Source: CAVQCT01 sp964371785 (lineage in GTDB: Bacteria; Zixibacteria; MSB-5A5; GN15; FEB-12). From it: DNA of 64,000 nucleotides. Location of the stretch: NCBI GenBank assembly GCA_964371785.1, contig CAYJOL010000004.1, forward strand, positions 186,001 to 250,000. Direction: 5' to 3'. Shown in pieces: positions 1 to 8,641 of this stretch. The notes under the pieces are model-generated. The model searched no databases. It was given only the letters and a program-made list of their open reading frames with translations, and was not told where the DNA came from. Every line of letters starts with the position of its first letter. Position 1 is the stretch's first letter. The position numbers and the translations under genes are program-made.

Positions 1-2926
1 AGTTTATAATAGTTCTACGGATGATACAATCGAAGTTGCTCCGGGTACATATCAGGAGCCGGTTGTATTTGACAGAAAGTTTGTCAACTTCCGCTCTTCC
101 GGAGGCAGTGGCGTGACATTTCTTGAATCTGCCTCTAATGACACAAATATCATCACCATAATCGGCGGCCGCGGAAATCTTCCGGTTATCGACGGCTTCA
201 CACTGTCGGCAAAAAACAGAGTACGCGGTATTCGCGCCGCTGGCGGAGGACTTGTTATCAACTGTGACATCGGCGGTGCCAGTGTCGCCGATGGCGCGGG
301 AATTTATCTTGCCTCATCCGGGGTGACGGTGAGAAACTGTCAGATACACGATAATACAGCTTCGAAATCCGGCGGCGGCGTTTACCTGGTTGGCGGAACG
401 GTTGAAAATTGCAGAATATTCAACAATAGCGCGACGATGGGGTCCGGAGTTAACATCTACGGATCAGCGACCATTACACGAAATCTTATTTACAGTAATC
501 TGGGCGATACCAATTTTGCTGCAGGTGTCTGCATTACCTCTGGCTGCAGCTCCTGCAATGTTCAGCTTGTCAAAAACACGATTGCGAACAATTCACGCGG
601 ATTGGTTGTAAGAGCCTTCGAGATTGGTTCAATATCGGGCAATATTATCGCGTTCAATGACCACTATGGCTATTGGGATAGCAGTCCATATCATGACGCT
701 TACCCCAGATATAACGATTTTTATGGCAACGGCTCCGGCGACACTTCCCGCGACTGGCATGGGATCACCGTGGATCCCCTGTTTGTCGACACGGTCGGCC
801 ATGATTATTCACTGCAAATAGCTTCTCCCTGCATCGATGCCGGTGGTCCGGACACTCTAGTCTATGATCCCGACGGTACTCCTCCTGATATAGGCGCAAT
901 ACCGTATCAGTTTTCCCAGCCAGTTCCAATCCGTATAAATACGGGTATCGACCATATCCGTCACGTCATATCATCTGAGCCGACGTTCTTCTGGAGTGTG
1001 GCCGATTCGCTCCATCGCTCGCAAACAAATTTTGAGATCGAGGTGGGCTCAAGCGCTTATCCCCCAGTCTTCGATTTGTGGAAGACTGGCCCGGTCATGT
1101 CCGACAGCATGTCTGTTGTCTTTGGTGCTTTCGGAGCTTCAGCGCCGCTAAGCGACGGACAGACCTACCGGTTCAGACTCAGGGTAGGAGTCTCCGATGC
1201 CGTCGGCGATTGGCACTACGGTCTTTTCTCCACCAACTCTCCTCCGGGTATCCCCGCACCGATTTCACCTTTGAGCGGCTCGACCATCAATTTTTCTAGT
1301 GTAAGCCTAATAGTGGACACTGCGGCGAACTACGATTTTGATACTATCTCATACTTCTTTGAGATTTATGAAGACACGGCCAATGATACGCCGCTCGTAC
1401 AAACCTACAGTGTCCCGATGCCCGGTGTGTCGCCGGCTTATTCCTTGCCCGTCAGAAACTTGCAGGCAGATCACTTGTACTTCTGGAGAGCGCGCGCCTG
1501 GGATTCATTTGAGTACTCGGAATGGTGTCCTTTTCAGTCCTTTCAAACCCGTAGCGGTGGTATCAGACTGGCTGTCCCTCTGCAGTATCCCACAATTCAG
1601 GACGCTATCGATGCCGCGTCATCGAGCGACACAATTGTAATAAGTCCAGGAACATATGCCGGCCCTGGTAACCGTGATCTTGGTTTTCGATGGAAAGGAA
1701 ACATTACACTCTACGCGCCTGCCGGGCCGAATGCGACAATTCTGGATGCAGAAGGGACTTCCGCGGAACCTCATCGTATTGTAAGTCTTGGAAATTACAG
1801 GGAGAGTAACCTTACTTTTGAAGGATTGAGTTTTGTCCACGGACATGCGTCACAAGGCGGGGCAGTCAAGGGCTATCAAAACGGTTCGCCTCTGAATTTC
1901 ATAAATTGCACCTTTCGTGACAACCATGCTGTGCAAGGCGGAGCAATTAGCTCGTGGACGCTGAACTTGACACGTTGCCTCTTTTCCAACAATGAAGCAG
2001 AAGGTGAGGGAGGAGCTTTGTTCGGAACTGTCAATGGGGGCCATGTGGACGACTGCCGCTTTATCGGTAATTCCGCAGACTTAGGCGGCGCAGTTTCTTA
2101 CGTAGAACAGCTTATATTCAGCAATTGCGAATTTAACAATAACTCCGCCGACTATGGATCTGGCGTTTACCTCAGCCGGGGTTCATTTACGCTTAATAAC
2201 TGTCTTATCGTAAACAACAAGGGACCAGTGTTCTACTTGGAAGCGGCTGGAGGGGCTTTCAACTATTGTACAATGGTGAACAACAGCAGCAACGTCATCG
2301 TAGTTGTTGACGCTGGAGCCGTCCTCAACAACTGCGTTAGTGCGTTTAATGCCGGTGCCGCAGCTGTCTGCGAAAGGCCGTTTCCGGATTATCCCTGGAT
2401 TGGGACAGCAACAGCCAGCAACTGCTGCTTCTTTGGAAATGGTAATACGTATGGAGATTGCATAACGAGTCAGACTGACACCAACGGCAATTTCTCGCAG
2501 AATCCCCTGTTCTGTAACCAGACTGATGATTTCCGCCTTCAATATGATTCCCCCTGTGCCACCGCCTCCTCGGATGGCGGTCCGATCGGCTATGGATCGG
2601 TGGGGTGTCAGACTATCGACGTCGGTGATGACAACCCGCCCTTGGCTTATACATTCGATCTTATTCAAAACTATCCCAATCCGTTCAATCCGACAACAAC
2701 CATAAACTACTCGCTGGCAAGGGCCTCTAACGTCAGGCTGACTGTCTACAATCTGCTCGGTCAGATTGTCATAACCCTGGTCAATGAGCGACAGAGTGCC
2801 GGCAACCATTCGGTCGCGTGGAACAGCACAGACCGAGCCGGTCATCCGGTCGCCAGCGGTGTTTATTTCTACCGCATCACAGCAGGTGACTTTGTTGCCT
2901 CCAAGAAAATGATGCTTCTCAAGTAA
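1..2926 (+). CDS. Secreted right-handed beta-helix protein with C-terminal sorting domain (5' partial)
   Basis: The frame is open from base 2, so the start lies outside the window and about 974 residues are visible. Two stretches of short repeats rich in Asn, Gly and Cys (about residues 1-300 and 540-850) look like pectate-lyase-type right-handed parallel beta-helices. Each helix ends with or opens on family hallmarks: an SPCIDAG segment closing the first, and a YPTIQDAIDAAS segment opening the second. About 200 residues between them look Ig/Fn3-like. The last ~85 residues contain NYPNPFNP and end in a short basic tail (KKMMLLK), as in FlgD-Ig/type IX-like sorting modules. The protein is probably exported and attached to the surface; a carbohydrate-related role is common in such proteins but nothing here proves catalysis. 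No downstream partner is close: 456 non-coding bases follow. Confidence 0.85.
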   Translation, partial: VYNSSTDDTIEVAPGTYQEPVVFDRKFVNFRSSGGSGVTFLESASNDTNIITIIGGRGNLPVIDGFTLSAKNRVRGIRAAGGGLVINCDIGGASVADGAGIYLASSGVTVRNCQIHDNTASKSGGGVYLVGGTVENCRIFNNSATMGSGVNIYGSATITRNLIYSNLGDTNFAAGVCITSGCSSCNVQLVKNTIANNSRGLVVRAFEIGSISGNIIAFNDHYGYWDSSPYHDAYPRYNDFYGNGSGDTSRDWHGITVDPLFVDTVGHDYSLQIASPCIDAGGPDTLVYDPDGTPPDIGAIPYQFSQPVPIRINTGIDHIRHVISSEPTFFWSVADSLHRSQTNFEIEVGSSAYPPVFDLWKTGPVMSDSMSVVFGAFGASAPLSDGQTYRFRLRVGVSDAVGDWHYGLFSTNSPPGIPAPISPLSGSTINFSSVSLIVDTAANYDFDTISYFFEIYEDTANDTPLVQTYSVPMPGVSPAYSLPVRNLQADHLYFWRARAWDSFEYSEWCPFQSFQTRSGGIRLAVPLQYPTIQDAIDAASSSDTIVISPGTYAGPGNRDLGFRWKGNITLYAPAGPNATILDAEGTSAEPHRIVSLGNYRESNLTFEGLSFVHGHASQGGAVKGYQNGSPLNFINCTFRDNHAVQGGAISSWTLNLTRCLFSNNEAEGEGGALFGTVNGGHVDDCRFIGNSADLGGAVSYVEQLIFSNCEFNNNSADYGSGVYLSRGSFTLNNCLIVNNKGPVFYLEAAGGAFNYCTMVNNSSNVIVVVDAGAVLNNCVSAFNAGAAAVCERPFPDYPWIGTATASNCCFFGNGNTYGDCITSQTDTNGNFSQNPLFCNQTDDFRLQYDSPCATASSDGGPIGYGSVGCQTIDVGDDNPPLAYTFDLIQNYPNPFNPTTTINYSLARASNVRLTVYNLLGQIVITLVNERQSAGNHSVAWNSTDRAGHPVASGVYFYRITAGDFVASKKMMLLK

Positions 2927-3382
2927 TCGCTCACAGTCGTTCAAGAAACATCACACCCGCCTGCCAGCACTCTCAAGTCCGTTTCGCTAATCCGTCCATG
3001 AACAAAAGTGGTCAAAAAGGAAGATTTTGATTGAAACATCGCCGCCCAAAGTGTACTTTAATTCCGCTGGTCACTGACGAGCCTGAAGCACTTGTGTCTC
3101 ATAGGGATAGCGAGGCCGCCGGCTCGACCCTCGAAAAAACTGAGGGAAGGTGATTGCTTTGCCATGTGAGAAAAGTACGTTGCACGCCTTTTGTCCGGAC
3201 CTTGCGGGCCGGTCAAGTGGTTTCAGGATATTGATGAACTTGAATATAGAAATATAGTAAGTGAATAGTGGCACAAAGAACACTGCTTCTGATGAAATCA
3301 GAAAAAGGCAGACACGTACAGTCACGGCGGAAAATCAAACACTCAACGGTGAGTTGCCAATGAAACGAAGGATACGGATAGC
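2927..3382. other. Intergenic region with hairpins, no gene seen
   Basis: These 456 bases separate the beta-helix gene from the efflux operon. Short frames on the minus strand have no convincing start or protein character. A CCCTC/GAGGG hairpin with an A-rich loop lies near 3127-3145, and a CCGGACC/GGGCCGG-type stem near 3196-3213. Neither is followed by a clear T run. The stretch probably holds the end of the first transcript and the promoter of the efflux operon. Confidence 0.4.
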
Positions 3383-4348
3383 ATGACCAGAGTATCTGAC
3401 GGAGTCGAAATCGAAGTAGTCGCAAGGAAATCACTGTACCGGCGCAAACGGGTGATCATTCCACTGCTCTCAATGGTTATCGTGGCCGCTGCGGTATTTG
3501 CCTATTGGTATCTTTATCTGCGCGGATATATATCGACTGACGACGCATTTGTCGATGGCGATGCAATCACGATTAGTTCGAAGATCCTCGGACGAGTTAG
3601 GGCGCTGACAGCCGACGAGGGTGATTCGGTAAGCCCCGGTCAGCTTTTAGTGCAACTTGATGACAGCGACCTGTTGGCCCAAAAAGCCCAGGCGACCGCC
3701 GCTTTCCAGTACACACAGCAAAGTGTCCCGGTGGCAAAAATCAATTTAGACAGGGCTGAGGATGATTTCAAGCGCACCTCGATGCAGTTCAACGATGGTG
3801 TTATTACTCGCGAGCAGTTTGATCATGCTCGGCAGGCGCAGGAATTAGCCCGAGCGCAATACCAGGTGGCGCAGAGCCAGGTAAAATCATCAGAAGCCCA
3901 GTTGGCGGTAATTGAAACTCAGTTATCCCACACCCGCGTTGAGGCTACCTCGCCGGGGATCGTCGCCCGCAAATGGGTCATGGTCGGCGATGTTGTCCAG
4001 GCCGGTCAGCCGATTTTCACCATCTTTGATCTCGACAGTGTTTGGGTTACCGCTAATTTCGAAGAAACCAAGCTTGGTTCCATCAATCTGGGTGACAGAG
4101 TGGACATCTCTGTGGATGCATATCCTGATCGATCTGTTGCCGGCAAGGTGGCCTTCATAGGAGCCGCGGCCGCATCCAAGTTTTCCCTCATTCCACCCAA
4201 CAATGCTTCGGGAAACTTTACCAAGGTCACCCAGCGTGTTCCGGTTAAGATTACTATCGATCCGGACGCGCCGATTTCAAAGGCCGCTCACATGACCCTC
4301 CGCCCGGGCATGTCGGTTGAAGTGAAGATCCTTACGAAGGTAAAGTGA
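3383..4348 (+). CDS. HlyD-family periplasmic adaptor (EmrA-like)
   Basis: This is the membrane-fusion protein of a tripartite efflux pump, bridging the inner-membrane transporter to TolC. A basic N-terminus is followed by one membrane segment (about residues 24-44). Next comes the conserved YISTDDAFVDGD entry into the lipoyl-like barrel, then a Gln/Ala-rich coiled-coil hairpin (about 95-180) and a beta-barrel region with DLDSVWVTANFEETKL. At 321 residues it is near the usual EmrA length. The ATG is preceded by a GAAGGA-type ribosome site. It is the first gene of a three-gene set, with 3 bases to the MFS gene. EmrA is distinguished from other HlyD proteins mainly by the DHA2 transporter next door. 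Confidence 0.9.
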   Translation: MTRVSDGVEIEVVARKSLYRRKRVIIPLLSMVIVAAAVFAYWYLYLRGYISTDDAFVDGDAITISSKILGRVRALTADEGDSVSPGQLLVQLDDSDLLAQKAQATAAFQYTQQSVPVAKINLDRAEDDFKRTSMQFNDGVITREQFDHARQAQELARAQYQVAQSQVKSSEAQLAVIETQLSHTRVEATSPGIVARKWVMVGDVVQAGQPIFTIFDLDSVWVTANFEETKLGSINLGDRVDISVDAYPDRSVAGKVAFIGAAAASKFSLIPPNNASGNFTKVTQRVPVKITIDPDAPISKAAHMTLRPGMSVEVKILTKVK

Positions 4349-4351
4349 GCC

Positions 4352-5992
4352 ATGACTTTTCCCCGGTGGCGGTCGTTTCGCACGAGGCTACAACAGGATT
4401 ACCCTCAGCTCAATCCTGAACACCCGAGCTACCGTTGGTTGGTTTTAGGCTCCGTGATGATTGTGACTTTCATGGCCGTGCTGGATGCCACGATTGTCAA
4501 TGTCGCCATCTCGAAACTCATGTCTTCGTTCGGCGTCTCGGTCGACAGCGTTGAATGGGTGCTGACCGCCTATCTGCTGATTTTCGGAGTAGTTCTCCCC
4601 ACCTCGGGTTGGCTGGCCGATCACCTTGGATACAAACTTGTGTTTTCGCTTGGCCTTATTCTGTTCACGGTAGGTTCATTTCTGTGCAGTCTGTCATGGA
4701 GTCTCGATGCTCTGATCGCGTTTCGCGTTGTTCAGGGAGCCGGTGCGGGAGTGGTAATGCCGGTGGGACTTGCAATTATCACGCGTGAATTTCCCCCGGA
4801 GAAGCGTGGACTTGCCCTGGCGTTCTGGACTGTCTCCGCCTCGGCGTCGGTCTCCCTCGGCCCCGCCATGGGCGGCTACCTGATAGACAATTATTCATGG
4901 CACACGATTTTCGATATCAATGTCCCCATCGGCGTGTTCGGCCTCGCGGTCCTTCTGGTCGTACTTCGCGAACAAAAAGCCGCTACCCGGACATCGTTTG
5001 ATTTTCTTGGCTTCATTTCGCTGACTGGATTTCTCGCCTCGCTTCTGTTGGCCCTAGCGAGCGGCAATTCCGCATGGAACACCGGCGGCTGGACTTCCGA
5101 TTACATCCTCTCCTGTTTCGCTATCTCAGCCGTCTCTCTGGTTGTCTTTTTGACCACAGAGCTTAGTGTCAAACACCCCTTGATAGACCTTTCCCTCTTC
5201 CGTTACGCGAGCTTCACTATTACTAATTTCGTCGCATTCATGTTTGGCATCGGACTTTTCGGAAGCACGTTTCTTCTGCCGATTTATCTGCAGGATTCTC
5301 TGGGATACACTCCATTGCAGGCAGGTCTTGTCTTTCTTCCGGTCGGATTCCTGCAGGGCATCTCGGCGCCGCTTGCGGGTCTTTTTTCCGACCGCTACAC
5401 GCCAAAAATCCCGGCCTTCATTGGTATGGTTCTTATGGCCGTAACCTTTTTTCAATTCAGCACCCTGTCGTTTCTGACTGAGCATCACCAAATTATGCTC
5501 CCGCTTTATATTCGGGGCGTCGCCATGGGGATCCTGTTTGCACCGCTGACGACCATGGCTCTCACGGAGATCTCGAATCAGCGGATGGCGCAGGCATCCG
5601 GGCTGCTCAATGTCATTCGACAGATTGGTGGCAGTTTCGGTGTCGCTGTTTTCGGAAGTCTTTTGACCCGGCGCGAGATTTACCACACGGCCATTTACGG
5701 CCAGCAGATAAATCCGTACTCCGAGACTTTTCGTGAGACTACCATGAGACTCCAGGGCCATGCCGCAAGCACCGGAGGAGGGGCGCTCGGCCAGTCCGCG
5801 GCGCAGGCGAAGGCCTTGCTGGGATCCTTTGTCGCCAATCAAGCGTTTATCCAGGCGGTCGATGATGTCTTTCTGGTTGCCGCCTTTGTCGTCCTGATCG
5901 GTGCGTTACCGATCTTGTTCATTCGAATTCGAAAACACAAAGCCGGCCCTCCCGGGATTCAGTCTAAATCTACCCCGGTTGCGGTAGAGTAG
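4352..5992 (+). CDS. DHA2-family MFS multidrug transporter (EmrB/QacA-like)
   Basis: This is the proton-driven inner-membrane component of the pump. The 546 residues form about 14 hydrophobic segments, the count typical of the DHA2 family. Family motifs are visible: DATIVNVAI in the first helix, GWLADHLGYK (motif A), and GPAMGGYLID leading to FDINVPIG (motif C region and the following loop). A soluble N-terminal tail of about 35 residues precedes the first helix, and the last ~20 residues are a basic cytoplasmic tail. It sits between the adaptor and the TolC gene, each within a few bases, which argues strongly for an EmrAB-TolC complex. The substrate cannot be read from sequence; amphipathic drugs or fatty acids are typical for the family. 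Confidence 0.92.
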   Translation: MTFPRWRSFRTRLQQDYPQLNPEHPSYRWLVLGSVMIVTFMAVLDATIVNVAISKLMSSFGVSVDSVEWVLTAYLLIFGVVLPTSGWLADHLGYKLVFSLGLILFTVGSFLCSLSWSLDALIAFRVVQGAGAGVVMPVGLAIITREFPPEKRGLALAFWTVSASASVSLGPAMGGYLIDNYSWHTIFDINVPIGVFGLAVLLVVLREQKAATRTSFDFLGFISLTGFLASLLLALASGNSAWNTGGWTSDYILSCFAISAVSLVVFLTTELSVKHPLIDLSLFRYASFTITNFVAFMFGIGLFGSTFLLPIYLQDSLGYTPLQAGLVFLPVGFLQGISAPLAGLFSDRYTPKIPAFIGMVLMAVTFFQFSTLSFLTEHHQIMLPLYIRGVAMGILFAPLTTMALTEISNQRMAQASGLLNVIRQIGGSFGVAVFGSLLTRREIYHTAIYGQQINPYSETFRETTMRLQGHAASTGGGALGQSAAQAKALLGSFVANQAFIQAVDDVFLVAAFVVLIGALPILFIRIRKHKAGPPGIQSKSTPVAVE

Positions 5993-5998
5993 GAAAAT

Positions 5999-7306
5999 AT
6001 GAATGCACGCATACTGATAGTAACTGCAATCCTTGTCGCACGAGTCGGCATACTCCATGCCGCCGAACCGCCAACGAGTGACTCTCTGACAATCGACGAT
6101 GCTGTACATCTGACGCTGGAGAATCATCCCGCCGTTCGACTGGCCAAGTCCGACCTCGCGGCCTCAGATGCCCGTATAGGCATCAGTGAAAGCTCCAAAT
6201 ACCCGGAAATATCATTGTTCGGCGACTACACGCGTCTCGGTCCTGTTCCATCCATCGATCTCAATAACGAAAAGTTCAATCTGTATCCGGCCGACAATTT
6301 CGACTTCCATCTCGCGCTGAGTAAAACCGTCTATGATTGGGGACGCACCGCGAGCGCAGTCAAATTGGCGCGCACTGCCCGGCAATCATCCGAGGACAAT
6401 GTCGAGGTCGTGGAATTTAATCTGGCCTATCGGACGGCGGTGACGTGTAATGCGATCATGATTCTGCACCAAAATATCGACGTCATTCAGGAGCAGATCG
6501 ATGCTCTGAATCAGCATATGGAGGTGGCACAAAAGAAGGTGAAGTCAGGCACTGCAACTGATTTTGACGTGCTCACGACGCGCGTGCGGGTCGCCGGCGC
6601 GAACGATCAGAGAATCGAAACATCCCGCGCCCTGCAAAATCAAGAAATCATTCTCAGGCAATTGACCGGATTGCCGGATGAACAGCCCATCAATCTCATT
6701 GGAGAATTTTCATCGGCGGCAATATCGCTCAACGCGGATTCTTTGATCGGCGCCGCCGAGCTCAACCGCCCCGAAATCATTGTGGCACGCGATGCCGAAG
6801 CCGTTGCGGCGGTTAAGTCCGACATGACCGCGCTTGGAAAGAAACCGACGTTAGCCGTGAACATTACCACCGGACTCAAAAATGGATACATACCTGACCT
6901 CGGTACGTTGAAAGGGAACTATACTGCCGGCCTGTCCGTTAACGTGCCTCTTTACGATGGTTATCGGACCCGTCATCAGCAAGACGAAGCACGAGCTGAG
7001 TTGAATTCCGCCAAAGAGCAGACCAGTGACTTGACCCGACAAGTTATATCCGAGGTCAGGCAGGCGATCACCGGCGTCATTACAAGCCGCGACAAAATCG
7101 ACAATGCGGAACTACAGCTCAATCAGGCAGAGCGGGCCCTCGCGATGGCCCGCGCCCGTTACGAAGCCGGGGTCATCACCAATCTGGACCTTCTTGATGC
7201 GGAGACCGCTTTGGCTCAGGCAAAGCTGGTTCGACTGACCGCTCTCTATGACTACGCAGTCAGTCGTGTAGCTCTCGACAAAGCTACCGGCAAGAAGACG
7301 TGGTAG
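5999..7306 (+). CDS. TolC-family outer-membrane efflux protein
   Basis: This is the outer-membrane channel of the pump. An N-terminal signal peptide ends near residue 22 (GILHAAEP). Two homologous halves follow, each with long Ala/Gln/Asp-rich helices. The first half has LAKSDLAASDARI and the second has RARYEAGVITNLDLLDAETALAQAK, the classic OEP repeat motif. At 435 residues it matches the family. It begins 6 bases after the MFS gene and closes the operon. A CCGCC/GGCGG stem-loop at about 7379-7391 follows but lacks a T tract. Confidence 0.92.
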   Translation: MNARILIVTAILVARVGILHAAEPPTSDSLTIDDAVHLTLENHPAVRLAKSDLAASDARIGISESSKYPEISLFGDYTRLGPVPSIDLNNEKFNLYPADNFDFHLALSKTVYDWGRTASAVKLARTARQSSEDNVEVVEFNLAYRTAVTCNAIMILHQNIDVIQEQIDALNQHMEVAQKKVKSGTATDFDVLTTRVRVAGANDQRIETSRALQNQEIILRQLTGLPDEQPINLIGEFSSAAISLNADSLIGAAELNRPEIIVARDAEAVAAVKSDMTALGKKPTLAVNITTGLKNGYIPDLGTLKGNYTAGLSVNVPLYDGYRTRHQQDEARAELNSAKEQTSDLTRQVISEVRQAITGVITSRDKIDNAELQLNQAERALAMARARYEAGVITNLDLLDAETALAQAKLVRLTALYDYAVSRVALDKATGKKTW

Positions 7307-7508
7307 ACTGGAAGCTCTGGCCCGGCTGGGACCTTAGCTGTTCTGTATCTATTTGTTCCATAGGCGGATACAGGCGTTCCGCCAGCGGCGGTTGAGCTCC
7401 TCGGGGAATCCTCATGGTCTCATTCGCCGGACCATCATCGACCGAACATCCATGCCGGTTTTTCGTATATGTGATTGACAGAATTAATCATGTTAACGAG
7501 ATTATTTT

Positions 7509-8521
7509 ATGATGCGCTCATCCGATACACAGCACTTCAAAGAAGTATTACTGGAACGCCGGCGCCTCTTAGACGAGTGGTTTCAGTCTCCCGTGTCGCT
7601 CCGCGGCGACGAAGCAACTCTGGTGCGACAGCTTCTGGCACAGATTCACGAGGCCCTTCGCAGGGTCGATGACGAATCCTACGGGCAGTGCGAAATCTGT
7701 CACGACGAAGTCGAGCGGTATCGCCTTGAGGTCCAACCAGCCACCAGCGTCTGCCTCGGCTGCATCAGCGATAAGGAAAAAGCTGAACTTGAAGAAGACC
7801 TGTATCTCGCCAGCAAGATTCATCGGGCGCTTCTTCCGCAGACAATCCCGGTCATCAATTCCTTTGACACGGCGGTACGGTCACTGGCGGCCGGAAGTAT
7901 CGGCGGGGATTACTATGACTTTCTCGACGGCCCAACGGAAAACCGGTAAGAATTGTGATCGCGGATGCCATGGGAAAGGGTCTGCCGGCCGGATTGTTGA
8001 TGTCGAATCTTCAGGGAGCCTTGCGCATCCTGTCTTCGGATATTGCATCGATAAAGCTCTTGGTTGAGAAGCTGAACTCGTGGCTCTGCCGGAATGTGCC
8101 GGTCACCAAATTCGTGTCGCTCGTCTGTCTGGAACTGGATCGAGTCGATGCTGTCGAAACGCGGGTGACCTACTCAAATGCAGGACACTGCCCGCCAATC
8201 CTCATCAGGAAGAATGGCGATGTTGAACGCCTGGGCGTTACCGGTGGCGTACTCGGAGTCCATGAGAAGTTCGCTTACGAGGAGCACAACCAGATTTTGA
8301 ACTCGGGCGACTTAGTGATGCTCTACACGGACGGAATAGTCGAGGCTGAGGACTGTGACGGCCAACTTTTTGACGAGAGTCGCCTTATTGAATTTATCAG
8401 GGCAAATCGTGCGGCCCCAGCTGCCAATATCCTCGACAATCTTATCCTGCAAATTTGTGAATTCAGCGGCAGGAAGCAGGCGGACGACGACCTCACGGCT
8501 ATTCTGCTCCGAAAGAAGTAA
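7509..8521 (+). CDS. DksA/TraR-type zinc finger fused to SpoIIE/RsbU phosphatase, frameshifted
   Basis: The protein is read in two frames. Bases 7509-7949 encode a helical N-terminus, a DksA-type C4 zinc finger (CEIC, then CLGC about 20 residues later) and the start of a PP2C/SpoIIE domain up to GGDYYDFLDG. Bases 7955-8521 continue the same domain one frame back, with VIADAMGKGLPAGLL, YSNAGHCPP and LYTDGIVEA. Just before the second frame, the in-register bases read NGKPVRIVIADAMGKG, the natural continuation. One missing base in the GGCCC run at about 7929-7933 would therefore restore a protein of about 337 residues. SpoIIE phosphatases dephosphorylate STAS antagonists of anti-sigma factors; the DksA-like head suggests a link to RNA polymerase, which is inference. 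It may be a sequencing error, a recent pseudogene or, less likely, programmed -1 frameshifting. Confidence 0.72.
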
Positions 8522-8641
8522 CCGCCTTCCGGATGAGCAGCATTTCGACGTTCGCAATCGGGTTTCCCTTGATCAAGTAAGGTCGAGATTAATTTCAATT
8601 TTACGCTGTCTTTTGCCGGCAGTTACCCTTACCTTGGTTCA

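Noticed and set aside
2183..2944. A 253-codon open frame antisense to the beta-helix gene
   Set aside because: It lies wholly over a gene with clear repeats and a sorting domain, has no ribosome site and no protein-like pattern; it is a shadow frame.
3071..3325. Possible 84-residue minus-strand protein in the gap before the efflux operon
   Set aside because: No ribosome site, mixed hydrophobic/basic composition, and it overlaps the promoter region of the operon.
5126..5842. A 238-codon minus-strand frame inside the MFS transporter gene
   Set aside because: Highly charged, low-complexity translation opposite a well-conserved transporter; typical antisense shadow.
7937..7949. Programmed -1 frameshift at GGAAAAC in the phosphatase gene
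   Set aside because: It does not fit the X-XXY-YYZ slippery pattern in frame, and restoring one C in the GGCCC run gives a better family match; kept only as a less likely option.
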